Under the pieces are notes generated by a model. The model worked only from the letters and a program-made list of their open reading frames with translations. It was not told where the DNA came from and made no database searches. A stretch of 64,000 bases of DNA from CAYJBH01 sp964368815 (lineage in GTDB: Bacteria; Bacillota; Clostridia; Oscillospirales; Ruminococcaceae). The DNA lies in contig CAYJDA010000010.1 in NCBI GenBank assembly GCA_964368815.1, positions 5,160-69,159 of the forward strand. Direction: 5' to 3'. Below, piece after piece: positions 17,477-25,693 of this stretch (the first letter of the stretch is position 1; every line of letters begins with the position of its first letter). A program made the position numbers and the translations under genes.

Positions 17477-18421
17477 TTACCACAAACTCGAACCGGAAAT
17501 AACTTTTGCACACTTATTTGCGATAACAAGTATTGTAAAGTTAATTATATTATTAAAGAGTCCTATTGCAGTTGAATATTCGAACTGCTGTTGCTGTAAT
17601 CCGAGTTTATATGTATAGGTAGAAATCACCTCAGCCGTATCACCGAGCAATGAATTTTGCATGAGCAAAACTTTTTCAAAGCCTACATTCATTATTGAGC
17701 CGCAGCTTAATATAAGTAAAATAACCATCTGCGGAACTATAACCGGAATATCAACAGTCCATACTCGTTGTAATCGATTTGCTCCGTCTATAACCGCTGC
17801 TTCATGCAGTTCGGGGCTTACCCCCGACAGTGCCGCAAGATAAATAATTGATCCCCAGCCGGCCGACTGCCAAACACCCGACCAAACATATATATCCTGA
17901 AACAGCGTAGGGTCGCCCATAAAGTGAAGACGTTCTCCCAAAAACGGCTCTAACATTGTAGTAATAAAGCCTGAGCGCGGATTAAGGAAAATGCTAAGCA
18001 TACCCACCAAAACAACAATAGATATAAAGTGTGGTATGTATGTTACCGTTTGCACCGTTCGTTTAATTTTAGAATTTTTAACACAGTTAAGTGAAAGCGC
18101 AAGAATTATGGGAATAGGAAAGCCTACCAGCAGCTGATAAAAACTAAGCGACACTGTATTCCAAAGAATAGTAAAAAACCTTGGAGAATCAATAAATCTC
18201 TCAAACCATTCAAATCCAACCCATTCGCTTCCCCAGATTCCGAGCGATGAATTAAAATCTTTAAAAGCTAACTGTATTCCATACATTGGTCCATACATAA
18301 ATAGTGCTATATATGTCAATGCAGGTATTACAAAAAGATATAACGCCCAGTTGCGGCGAATTAACTTCTTTTTCTCGTTCCAGTTTTTTTTCTTTTCAAC
18401 AGGCGCCATCTTAATTTTCAT
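17477..18421 (-). CDS. Sugar ABC transporter permease (LplB/YteP-like)
   Basis: About 314 residues with six membrane helices, the MalF-type partner. The EAA loop is ELHEAAVIDGANRLQRVWTVDIPVIVP. The N-terminus is Lys-rich and cytoplasmic, then YLFVIPALTYIALFMYGPMYG, characteristic of the LplB group. I prefer ATG 18421, which has GGAG seven bases upstream, over ATG 18454. It is the first gene of the operon and starts downstream of a promoter at 18551-18523. Confidence 0.93.
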   Translation of the reverse strand: MKIKMAPVEKKKNWNEKKKLIRRNWALYLFVIPALTYIALFMYGPMYGIQLAFKDFNSSLGIWGSEWVGFEWFERFIDSPRFFTILWNTVSLSFYQLLVGFPIPIILALSLNCVKNSKIKRTVQTVTYIPHFISIVVLVGMLSIFLNPRSGFITTMLEPFLGERLHFMGDPTLFQDIYVWSGVWQSAGWGSIIYLAALSGVSPELHEAAVIDGANRLQRVWTVDIPVIVPQMVILLILSCGSIMNVGFEKVLLMQNSLLGDTAEVISTYTYKLGLQQQQFEYSTAIGLFNNIINFTILVIANKCAKVISGSSLW

Positions 18422-18522
18422 AATACCGCTCCGAATAATATCACTACTCGTCATCTACGCAATGCTTAAATCGTTATATGCATACATCTGCACAGAAAAA
18501 CACACAAATGCAACTTTAGTGT

Positions 18523-18551
18523 ATTTTATCATATCAACTAACAAAAGTCAA
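18523..18551 (-). promoter_or_regulatory. Promoter of the sugar transporter operon
   Basis: Minus-strand -35 TTGACT (18551-18546) and -10 TAAAAT (18528-18523), 17-base spacer. Confidence 0.7.
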
Positions 18552-18581
18552 TAGATTAAATGTAAATATATTCAATTTTTT

Positions 18582-18619
18582 GTGTAAAGAGTTGTAAACT
18601 TGTTGTAAAGAGTTGTAAA
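18582..18619. promoter_or_regulatory. Helically phased TGTAAA repeats between two divergent promoters
   Basis: TGTAAA occurs at 18583, 18593, 18604 and 18614, spaced 10, 11 and 10 bases, so all copies face one side of the helix. The middle pair is exactly TGTAAA-N5-TGTAAA, the form recognised by OmpR-type regulators such as WalR (TGTWAH-N5-TGTWAH). It lies about 30 bases upstream of the transporter -35 box. Two more copies are at 18561 and 18685. The binding protein is unknown. Confidence 0.6.
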
Positions 18620-18683
18620 GCTGTGTGATAAATGTTAAAAAAATGTGACATCAAAATTAGCAGGCATTGTTTTGTTGTTTGTG

Positions 18684-18712
18684 TTGTAAAGCGTGTAATT
18701 AACTGTTATAAT
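18684..18712 (+). promoter_or_regulatory. Promoter of pgl-zwf
   Basis: -35 TTGTAA (18684-18689) and -10 TATAAT (18707-18712) with a 17-base spacer, 27 bases before the pgl start. Confidence 0.75.
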
Positions 18713-18738
18713 AAAATAAAAAATATAAGGAGATTGAG

Positions 18739-19695
18739 ATGCTTGCCGGATATTTGGGTAGCTATGCAAACGGTGGAGAAGGGATTTATCGCTTTTTACT
18801 TAACGAGAAAACAGGAGAATTATCAAGCCCTGAACTTTTTTGTAACGTTAAAAATTCAAAATATATAGCCGATGGGAAAGACGGGTTTCTCTACTCGGTT
18901 TATAGTGAGGGAGATAATCATGGCGTTGCAGTTTGTAGTTATAACGGTGATATTATCGACAGGATTGCATTCGACCCAAACGCTCCATGCCACATAGTTG
19001 TTGATAAATTTATTTATACCGCAAACTATTCTGCCGGAACGGTTACAAAGCTTTCATTTGATGGCAAAAAACTAAAGCTGATAAAAAAAGTATTAATTAA
19101 AGAACAGGCTGGGTGTCACCAAGTTGTTATTGCTAACAATTTTATATTTCTTCCCTGTCTATTGCTAGACAAGGTTTTAACCCTAGACTTCGACCTAAAT
19201 ATTTTAAACGAGACAACAATGCCGGAAAAAAGTGGCCCTCGCCACGCAGTAATAAGCCCTGATAATAAAAAGCTATATCTGGTTGCCGAGCTAAGCAACG
19301 AGCTATACAGCTTTAATATTGAAGGCATTAATTTAAAAAGGCTTGGTAATATATCATTATTGCCAAAGGGGGATGAGCTCTGTGAGGGAAGTGCTGCTAT
19401 TCGTTTGAGCGCAAACGGTAAATTTTTAATGGTATCTACACGGTTTAAAAATTTAATTACCATGCTTAACATAGAGGATGAGCTACCAGTTGTTACACAA
19501 TATTTTCACCTAAACGGCGACCATCCGAGAGATATTTTAAATGTTAGTGATGATAGATTTTTATTGGTTGCCAACAGATTTAGCGATCAGTTATTATGCC
19601 TTGCATTAAACGATGGTATAATAACAAAGCAGTGCTCAGAAATAAGTATTCCACAGGGTGTTAGTATATTAATGAAGGGAGAGATGAATGGATAA
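18739..19695 (+). CDS. pgl: 6-Phosphogluconolactonase, YbhE-type beta-propeller
   Basis: 318 residues of the lactonase family that folds as a seven-bladed propeller and hydrolyses 6-phosphogluconolactone to 6-phosphogluconate. Visible family features are GSYANGGEGIYRF at the start, IVVDKFIYTANYSAGTVTKL, AGCHQVVI and GPRHAVISPDNKKLYLVAELSNELY. The start ATG follows AAGGAGA. Its last eight bases overlap zwf, so the two enzymes of the oxidative pentose phosphate branch are translationally coupled. No 6-phosphogluconate dehydrogenase is nearby. Confidence 0.9.
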   Translation: MLAGYLGSYANGGEGIYRFLLNEKTGELSSPELFCNVKNSKYIADGKDGFLYSVYSEGDNHGVAVCSYNGDIIDRIAFDPNAPCHIVVDKFIYTANYSAGTVTKLSFDGKKLKLIKKVLIKEQAGCHQVVIANNFIFLPCLLLDKVLTLDFDLNILNETTMPEKSGPRHAVISPDNKKLYLVAELSNELYSFNIEGINLKRLGNISLLPKGDELCEGSAAIRLSANGKFLMVSTRFKNLITMLNIEDELPVVTQYFHLNGDHPRDILNVSDDRFLLVANRFSDQLLCLALNDGIITKQCSEISIPQGVSILMKGEMNG

Positions 19696-21103
19696 CATTA
19701 TTTCACAGAATATAACGATTTTTGGCGGAACAGGCGACCTATGCTATCGAAAACTTATGCCGGCGCTCTATAATCTTTACTCTATCGGTAGGCTAACGGA
19801 TGATACTCGAATATTAGCAATAGGTCGTAGAGATTACAGTGACGAGAATTATATAGAAATAGTAAAAAGCTGGGTAAAGAAATATAGCCGAGTCGACTTT
19901 AACGAGCAGCTATTTGAAGATTTCACAAAAAAGATAAGCTACTTCAAAATGGATTTTACGGTTATTTCGGAATATGAGAAGCTGTCAAAATATTTTTGCA
20001 GTATAGCAATTCAAAATAATTTATTTTACTATGCTGTTGCGCCCGAATTTTTCGAAATTATTACCGAGGGGTTGATTACCCTTAAAGGTGCCGGAAATTA
20101 CAAGCTTGTTATAGAAAAGCCGTTTGGTGAAACTCCGGAGCATGCAAAAAAATTAAATGATCGGTTAGAGGAATATTTTGGCGCCCGTAGCATCTATCGA
20201 ATCGACCATTATCTTGGCAAGGAGATGATTCAAAACATATTAACTATAAGATTTAAAAATTTACTGTTTGAAAACAGCTGGAATCGCAGTAATATAGACA
20301 ATATAAGAATAATAGCAAGCGAGGAAGTAGGTGTCGAAACCCGAGCAAAATATTATGATAACGCCGGAGCATTAAAGGACATGGTTCAAAACCATTTAAT
20401 GCAGCTGTTAAGCTTTGTTGCTATGGAACCGCCGATTAACGATGACGATTTAAAACAAAAGCAATCCGAGGTTTTTTGCTGTTTGCGATCACCTGAAAAT
20501 ATGAATATAGAGGATAGTTTACTGCTTGCTAGGTATGATGGATATCTAAGCGAGCCGGATGTTTCCCCCGAGTCTACTACCGAAACATTTGCCGCCTGCA
20601 AGGTTTTTGTTGATAACGATCGTTGGCAAGGTGTACCCTTTTATATCATAACCGGTAAAAAATTAAACACCCGTGAGATGAATGTTATTGTTACATTTAA
20701 AAAGTTAGATGGGCAGGAAAAGCCCAACGTGCTTATCTTTAAAATACAGCCATATGAAGGCGTTTCGCTAACCTTTAATATAAAAACTCCGGGTGAGAGC
20801 CATGGTATTACGGTTGAAGAAATGGATTTTTGCCAAAACTGCAACCTTAGCTACCGAATGAATACCCCCGAAGCATATGAGCGGTTGTTACATTCGGCAA
20901 TTATAGCGGATCGTAGATGGTTTTCGGGTTGGGATCAGATATATCTTAGCTGGCAATATATTGAAAAGATTAAAAAACTGTACCACGACAAAAAATTGCC
21001 GATATACAGCTATACGCCCGGTAGTGCCGGCCCCGGTGAAATAACAAATATTTTAAAAGGTGCCGATATTGAAAGCTATTCACAGCTATTTTGCCACATA
21101 TAA
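19688..21103 (+). CDS. zwf: Glucose-6-phosphate 1-dehydrogenase
   Basis: Oxidises glucose 6-phosphate to 6-phosphogluconolactone with NADP or NAD. The 471 residues show the coenzyme fingerprint FGGTGDLCYRKLMPALYNL (usually GASGDLA; the Cys and Tyr are unusual), EKPFGETPEHA and the substrate motif RIDHYLGKE. The C-terminal half matches the family, including RWFSGWDQIYLSW. The protein is a little shorter than typical 480-500. It overlaps pgl by eight bases and ends right at a strong terminator shared with the convergent permease gene. Confidence 0.95.
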   Translation: MDNIISQNITIFGGTGDLCYRKLMPALYNLYSIGRLTDDTRILAIGRRDYSDENYIEIVKSWVKKYSRVDFNEQLFEDFTKKISYFKMDFTVISEYEKLSKYFCSIAIQNNLFYYAVAPEFFEIITEGLITLKGAGNYKLVIEKPFGETPEHAKKLNDRLEEYFGARSIYRIDHYLGKEMIQNILTIRFKNLLFENSWNRSNIDNIRIIASEEVGVETRAKYYDNAGALKDMVQNHLMQLLSFVAMEPPINDDDLKQKQSEVFCCLRSPENMNIEDSLLLARYDGYLSEPDVSPESTTETFAACKVFVDNDRWQGVPFYIITGKKLNTREMNVIVTFKKLDGQEKPNVLIFKIQPYEGVSLTFNIKTPGESHGITVEEMDFCQNCNLSYRMNTPEAYERLLHSAIIADRRWFSGWDQIYLSWQYIEKIKKLYHDKKLPIYSYTPGSAGPGEITNILKGADIESYSQLFCHI

Positions 21104-21137
21104 TAATTAAGGGGGGGCTGTTGCCCCCTTAATTATT
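21102..21137. terminator. Bidirectional terminator between zwf and the DMT permease
   Basis: GC core GGGGG/CCCCC flanked by AATAATTAA/TTAATTATT, giving a stem of about 14 pairs. It overlaps both stop codons (21101-21103 and 21133-21135), an extremely compact convergent arrangement. Confidence 0.88.
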
Positions 21138-21963
21138 GTTTGGTTTCGCGCCGAGTAGCCACAAATACCAAGCCACCGGCACCGATAACCAAAAGACCAC
21201 CAAGCATAGAGGATGCCGGCACCTCTTGACCCAAAATTATATACCCAAGTATCATAGAAAAAATAATCCCAAAATAGTTAAACACGCTTACATCCCCTGC
21301 TTTAGCACAGGAGTATGATTTTGTTAATAAAATTTGCCCAACTGCCGCAAAAGCACCAATTCCCAGTAGGAGCAAAAAGTCTACCGGGGAAGGAATAACA
21401 AAGTCGAAAAATAACATCGGTAAACATAATATTGTAGAAAACATTGAGAAGAAAAACACGATAACCCAAGGGGGTTCTTTTCCACGTAGCGAGCTAACAA
21501 ACGAATAGGCAATTCCGCCAAACAAGGTAGATGCTGCCGCAACCATAAGCGGAAAAAATGCCGAATCAAACTGTGCACCGGAAACAATTCCGGCACCGAT
21601 AAAAGCGATAATAACCGAAATAATTTGATACGGCTTTATCTTTTCATTTAATAGTAGTGCGACACCGATTATTGTTACAAACGGGGTCATCTTGGTAATA
21701 ATAGCCACGTCACCCTGATTTGCATTTGCATTTGCATAAAATGTTGTTATCATTCCGAGAAATCCGAACATAGAGCGAAAAATCAAACGTTTTCGATTTT
21801 CGGGTTTACCAAATAACGGCAACTTATTTTTTACTACAAAATATGCGGCTATTATGCTCGCAATTGCATTTCTAAAAACAAGCTGTTCAAACAATGGTAT
21901 GGTGTCGGCTGTTAGTGCTATAATAATCTGCATACAGGCAAACGCCAATGCACTAAACACCAT
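21133..21963 (-). CDS. EamA/DMT family permease
   Basis: 276 residues with about ten membrane helices in two EamA repeats, the drug/metabolite transporter superfamily. Segments such as FSALAFACMQ, FLGMITTFYANANANQGDVAIITKMTPFVTIIGVALLLNEKI and FNYFGIIFSMILGYIILGQEVP are typical. Substrate unknown. ATG 21963 has no well-spaced ribosome site. The bases before it continue the frame as KGAIY, a usual beginning of this family, and a GAAAGGG lies before two ATT codons, so an ATT start is conceivable. A promoter lies upstream. Confidence 0.85.
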   Translation of the reverse strand: MVFSALAFACMQIIIALTADTIPLFEQLVFRNAIASIIAAYFVVKNKLPLFGKPENRKRLIFRSMFGFLGMITTFYANANANQGDVAIITKMTPFVTIIGVALLLNEKIKPYQIISVIIAFIGAGIVSGAQFDSAFFPLMVAAASTLFGGIAYSFVSSLRGKEPPWVIVFFFSMFSTILCLPMLFFDFVIPSPVDFLLLLGIGAFAAVGQILLTKSYSCAKAGDVSVFNYFGIIFSMILGYIILGQEVPASSMLGGLLVIGAGGLVFVATRRETKQ

Positions 21964-22023
21964 GTAAATCGCACCCTTAATAATCGCTTTATCCCTTTCG
22001 AGAGGTTATATGCTTCTAAATTT

Positions 22024-22051
22024 ATTATAGTTAATATCAACCATTTGTCAA
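22024..22051 (-). promoter_or_regulatory. Promoter of the DMT permease gene
   Basis: Minus-strand TTGACA (22051-22046) and TATAAT (22029-22024), 16-base spacer. Confidence 0.8.
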
Positions 22052-22082
22052 CAATGCAGGAATTCCGCATCAAAAGCCCTTC

Positions 22083-22122
22083 AAAAACTCCGCTTAAAAG
22101 ATTAATTCTTTAAGCGGAGTTT
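22083..22122 (-). terminator. Terminator of the eight-gene sugar/E1-E2-E3 operon
   Basis: Perfect 14-base arms (22085-22098 and 22109-22122), then T-rich sequence on the minus strand. It lies six bases beyond the kinase stop codon. Confidence 0.9.
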
Positions 22123-22127
22123 TATAG

Positions 22128-23531
22128 TTATTTAAAAACCTTCACCTGAAAAGAGCTTTTAATTATCTGCCTTGCCAAGGTGAGATTCTTTAGCTCTTTT
22201 AAACCTATCATCTGTGTAGTTATATTACCTATTGCTGTTGCCTCAACCGGTCCCGCAACTACTTTTTTTCCTGTGGTTATAGCGGTTAGCTCGTTAAGGT
22301 ACTCATCTTTGCAACCTCCACCCACAATATTAATGTTTTCATATGTGCGACCAACAATTTCCTCTATTCCCTTAATTGTTTTTGCATAGTAGTCGGCAAG
22401 AGAATTATATACTACCGCCGATACCTCACCCGGTGTTTGCGGTGGTTGCAGATTATTTTCAACACAGTATTCCTTTATTGCTGTTATCATAGAATCAGGG
22501 GCAAGAAAACGGTTGTCATTACAATCAACAATGGTCTTAATGTCGGACTGCTGAGCCATATTGCACAGCTCATCAAAACTATAGCTGTCGTTATACTCTT
22601 TTTTAACGTTTTGTATCATCCAAAGACCCATAATGTTCTTTAAAAAACGATAACGATATTCGCGGCCACCCTCGTTGGTCATATCCTTTTCGTGTGCTAT
22701 CTCGGTACATATCGCATTTTCACTCTCGATGCCCATAAGCGACCAAGTTCCACTGCTTATATAAACAGTCTCCTCCATGGTAGGAACAGCCACGACTGCC
22801 GAGGCAGTATCATGTGACGTTGTTGAAAGAACTTTACAGCTATATCCAACCTCCTTTGCAATCTCCGGTATAAGCTCTCCAAGCTCTGTTCCCGGGAGGC
22901 TAAGTGGTAAAAATATGTTTCTCGGAAAACCACACCGCTCTATAATTTCGTTATCCCAGTCTTTATTAGCAGCATTTAACAGATTGGATGTACTCGCCAT
23001 GGTATAATCACAGTTTTTCTTTCCGGAAAGTTTAAACAGAAAATAGTCCGGCGTAAACAGCAGCGTTTTAGCATCTATTAGCTGCTGCGGATATTTCTGT
23101 TTTACCGCCATCAGCTGGTAGATGGTGTTAAACCTTGTTTTTTGTATTCCGGCACGGCTGTATAGCTCATCCTCCGAAATGCAGGCAAACACTTTTTCAT
23201 CCATTCCTTCGGTTCGATTGTCGCGATAGCTGACAGTATCACCTATCATGTTATCATCTTCATCCAGTAAAACAAAGTCAACTCCCCAGGTGTCTACCGA
23301 TACCGATGTTGGTATTTTTCCTATTTCTTTACATTTTTTCATGCCGGTAATAATCATGGAAAATAGCTCGTCATGATTCCAGCATTTGTGATTGTTGCGG
23401 GTAGAGTAGCCATTTTTAAAACGAAAAACTTCCTCGGTTACCATTTTGTTATCTTCAATCCAACCAAGGATATGTCTTCCGCTGGAAGCGCCTATGTCTA
23501 TCGCAAGAAAATAGTTGTTTTTTTCAGCCAT
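22128..23531 (-). CDS. Rhamnulokinase-like FGGY sugar kinase
   Basis: 467 residues, two-domain FGGY kinase. The start AIDIGASSGRHILG is characteristic of RhaB, which phosphorylates L-rhamnulose at C1. Further RhaB-like segments are VDTWGVDFVLLD, YRDNRTEGM, FTPDYFLFKLSGKKNCDYTMASTSNL and ISSGTWSLMGIE, and the C-terminal ATP site reads INIVGGGCKDEYLNELTA. It is the last gene of the operon. Since neither rhamnose isomerase nor rhamnulose-1-phosphate aldolase is present, the substrate may be rhamnulose handled by another route, or a different ketose. Confidence 0.88.
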   Translation of the reverse strand: MAEKNNYFLAIDIGASSGRHILGWIEDNKMVTEEVFRFKNGYSTRNNHKCWNHDELFSMIITGMKKCKEIGKIPTSVSVDTWGVDFVLLDEDDNMIGDTVSYRDNRTEGMDEKVFACISEDELYSRAGIQKTRFNTIYQLMAVKQKYPQQLIDAKTLLFTPDYFLFKLSGKKNCDYTMASTSNLLNAANKDWDNEIIERCGFPRNIFLPLSLPGTELGELIPEIAKEVGYSCKVLSTTSHDTASAVVAVPTMEETVYISSGTWSLMGIESENAICTEIAHEKDMTNEGGREYRYRFLKNIMGLWMIQNVKKEYNDSYSFDELCNMAQQSDIKTIVDCNDNRFLAPDSMITAIKEYCVENNLQPPQTPGEVSAVVYNSLADYYAKTIKGIEEIVGRTYENINIVGGGCKDEYLNELTAITTGKKVVAGPVEATAIGNITTQMIGLKELKNLTLARQIIKSSFQVKVFK

Positions 23532-23557
23532 CTGTTTACCGTTCCTTTCAATATCTT

Positions 23558-24784
23558 CTATCCAATTGCAATGTTTTTGTACTTATTTATAACCTTGTCG
23601 AGGTCGGCAAAATCTTCATATATCATAGCATCCGAAAGGTTTGTTTTCGCCGCCTTTTCGTGACCAATTAAAGCATATGTAGCATCAACCAGATGTGAAA
23701 ATTGTTTGTCGGTAAGTTTTTCACATATAAAGCTCTGGCTTGGCATGTTTATATCCTCGCCCGATATTTCAAACATATTATATTTGCGGCAAAGCTCCTG
23801 AACCATTGCAAGCTGCTCTGAAGTATTTCGTGCCGGCATATAGGTTACAGCCTTTATCCCAAGTTCTGTAAGCTCTTCAAAAAGCTCCTCAATAAAGCTA
23901 TCTTCAAATTTCTGAGCTTTTTTATCGCCGGTAACACTATCCCCAACATCGCCGAGATACGGATAAGCTAAAACAATACCGTTATCATTACACAGCCTGA
24001 CGAGATCTTTAACATCAGGTAGCTCATCGGTGGCTTCAACATATATTTTGCCTACAAGGCTTGACTTAAATACTCCGAGTAGAATATATAAAACATCTTT
24101 CGGGTCAGAATTAATTTTATTTTTCACCGCTTCACTAATACTGCAACCGATTTTTTCGGCAAAAGCGGCAGCTCCATCGGCGCCAAAGGTTTTATAAACT
24201 TTTGTTGCAAGTGCATATAGAAGATGACGCTCGGTAACGCTTCCACCATCATGCGACATGGAGAGAGGAACAACATCATTATCATAGTTAATAGTGATGT
24301 TATGGGAAGATGTTATTTTGTTAATATTCTCTACCATTGCACGGTTACGCCTGCAACGTGCCGCACATATTGGTTTAAAAAACTCCTCAACAGCTTCAAG
24401 GCTTTGTTCCGGAATTCCATGTAATGCCATATAGGCAACTCCCGACTGATCGGGATTATTGGTGTTTTTATCACCAAGACGGGTGTTTTTAATAGAAACA
24501 CGTACCTCAGCACCAACCGTCACGCCTAACCCCGCAATACTGCCGGCCTTTAAAAACTCCCTTGCTCCGCCAACGCTATCGTGATCCATTATTCCAACCG
24601 TGTTAAGTCCTGCAAGAAAAGCCTGATAAACTGCCTCGGTAGGCGAATATGGTGAAAAAGAATAAATAGTATGAACGTGGTTATTGCAGTATTCCGGCCG
24701 CTTTGTTGGCATAGGCTGGGTAGCGATTACCTTTTCAAATGAGGCAAGTCTTTGTTCGGCTGTACCACCATGTAAATCATGCAT
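23558..24784 (-). CDS. PHP-domain metal-dependent phosphoesterase-like protein
   Basis: 408 residues. The polymerase and histidinol phosphatase (PHP) metal motifs are HVHT (His36, His38), DHDS (Asp67, His68) and EVRVS (Glu93), with a long insertion before a late GEDIN segment. These proteins hydrolyse small phosphoesters with a metal cluster. It lies between the SDR gene (16 bases) and the kinase gene (26 bases), so it should act on a phosphorylated intermediate of this pathway (inference). Longer than typical HisK-type PHP phosphatases (about 270), which suggests an added domain. Confidence 0.82.
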   Translation of the reverse strand: MHDLHGGTAEQRLASFEKVIATQPMPTKRPEYCNNHVHTIYSFSPYSPTEAVYQAFLAGLNTVGIMDHDSVGGAREFLKAGSIAGLGVTVGAEVRVSIKNTRLGDKNTNNPDQSGVAYMALHGIPEQSLEAVEEFFKPICAARCRRNRAMVENINKITSSHNITINYDNDVVPLSMSHDGGSVTERHLLYALATKVYKTFGADGAAAFAEKIGCSISEAVKNKINSDPKDVLYILLGVFKSSLVGKIYVEATDELPDVKDLVRLCNDNGIVLAYPYLGDVGDSVTGDKKAQKFEDSFIEELFEELTELGIKAVTYMPARNTSEQLAMVQELCRKYNMFEISGEDINMPSQSFICEKLTDKQFSHLVDATYALIGHEKAAKTNLSDAMIYEDFADLDKVINKYKNIAIG

Positions 24785-24800
24785 AATTTATCTACGCTCC

Positions 24801-25676
24801 TTAGTTTAACATTATCTGTCCACCGCTAACCGGCAGTGCCTGACCCGTTTCGTAACTCTGTTCAACAAGATAGAATAACGCCTTTGCAACATCTTCGGGG
24901 AAGCACCCTCTGCCGAGTGGCACCTGCGCCTCATAAAAACGACGAACCTCCTCTATGCTGGTTGCACCCGGAACCTTTCCGGCCCTTAGGTACTGAACAA
25001 AAAGTCCTTTTTCGGGATCGCACCACAGCGGGCCATCTAGGTAGTTGCCGGGACAGATGGAGTTAACCTTAATATTATACGGTGCAAGCTCCAGCGCAAA
25101 ACTCTGGGTTAATCCGATGCCGCCAAACTTAGAGCCTGCATAGGCAAAATTCTTTTTACTTCCGGCAAGGCCTGATTTAGAGTTAACCTGAACTATATCA
25201 CCCATCCAGCTTTTGCTTGCTTCATGCTGTGCCTTCATTACGGCGCCCACATATTTAACCGTAAGGAAATAAGCCGAGTAGTTAACCTTTGTTACGAATT
25301 CAAATTTATCAAACTCCAGCTCGTCGATCCCTCCGGCAACCAGAACTCCCGCATTGCTAACAAAAAGGTCTATACCTCCAAACTCTTCAACAACTCTACT
25401 AACCATATCGGCAACACTTTGCTCGTCGGCAACATTAACCTTTACAGCCATAGCGCGCTCACCAAGTCTGTCTGCAACCTCCTTTGCAAGATCATAGTTA
25501 AGGTCTGCTATTGCAACAAAGGCACCTTCCTTTATCATGCACTCGGCAATGCCAAGGCCAAAACCCTGGGCACTGCCGGTTACTATAGATAGTTTTCCGC
25601 CGAGCCGACCCGGAATATCTTTTCGATTGTCTACATTATCTGCCGCTTTTTTTATAGTGGTGGATATATCAATCAT
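24801..25676 (-). CDS. SDR dehydrogenase, sorbitol-6-phosphate 2-dehydrogenase-like
   Basis: 291-residue short-chain dehydrogenase. The NAD motif is TGSAQGFGLG (33-42), the NAG motif at 108-110, and the catalytic residues are Ser166 or Ser168 with Tyr179 and Lys183 (YAGSK). The segment ICPGNYLDGPLWCDPEKGLFVQYL is what I recall from sorbitol-6-phosphate dehydrogenases (SrlD). It probably oxidises a secondary alcohol of a polyol phosphate. Cotranscribed 17 bases after the E1 gene. Confidence 0.88.
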   Translation of the reverse strand: MIDISTTIKKAADNVDNRKDIPGRLGGKLSIVTGSAQGFGLGIAECMIKEGAFVAIADLNYDLAKEVADRLGERAMAVKVNVADEQSVADMVSRVVEEFGGIDLFVSNAGVLVAGGIDELEFDKFEFVTKVNYSAYFLTVKYVGAVMKAQHEASKSWMGDIVQVNSKSGLAGSKKNFAYAGSKFGGIGLTQSFALELAPYNIKVNSICPGNYLDGPLWCDPEKGLFVQYLRAGKVPGATSIEEVRRFYEAQVPLGRGCFPEDVAKALFYLVEQSYETGQALPVSGGQIMLN

Positions 25677-25693
25677 ACTTTCTCCTTAATGAA

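Noticed and set aside
22128..23531. Standard L-rhamnose utilisation operon
   Set aside because: Only the kinase resembles the rha system; no isomerase, aldolase or mutarotase RhaM is in the operon, so calling it rhamnose catabolism would be unsupported.
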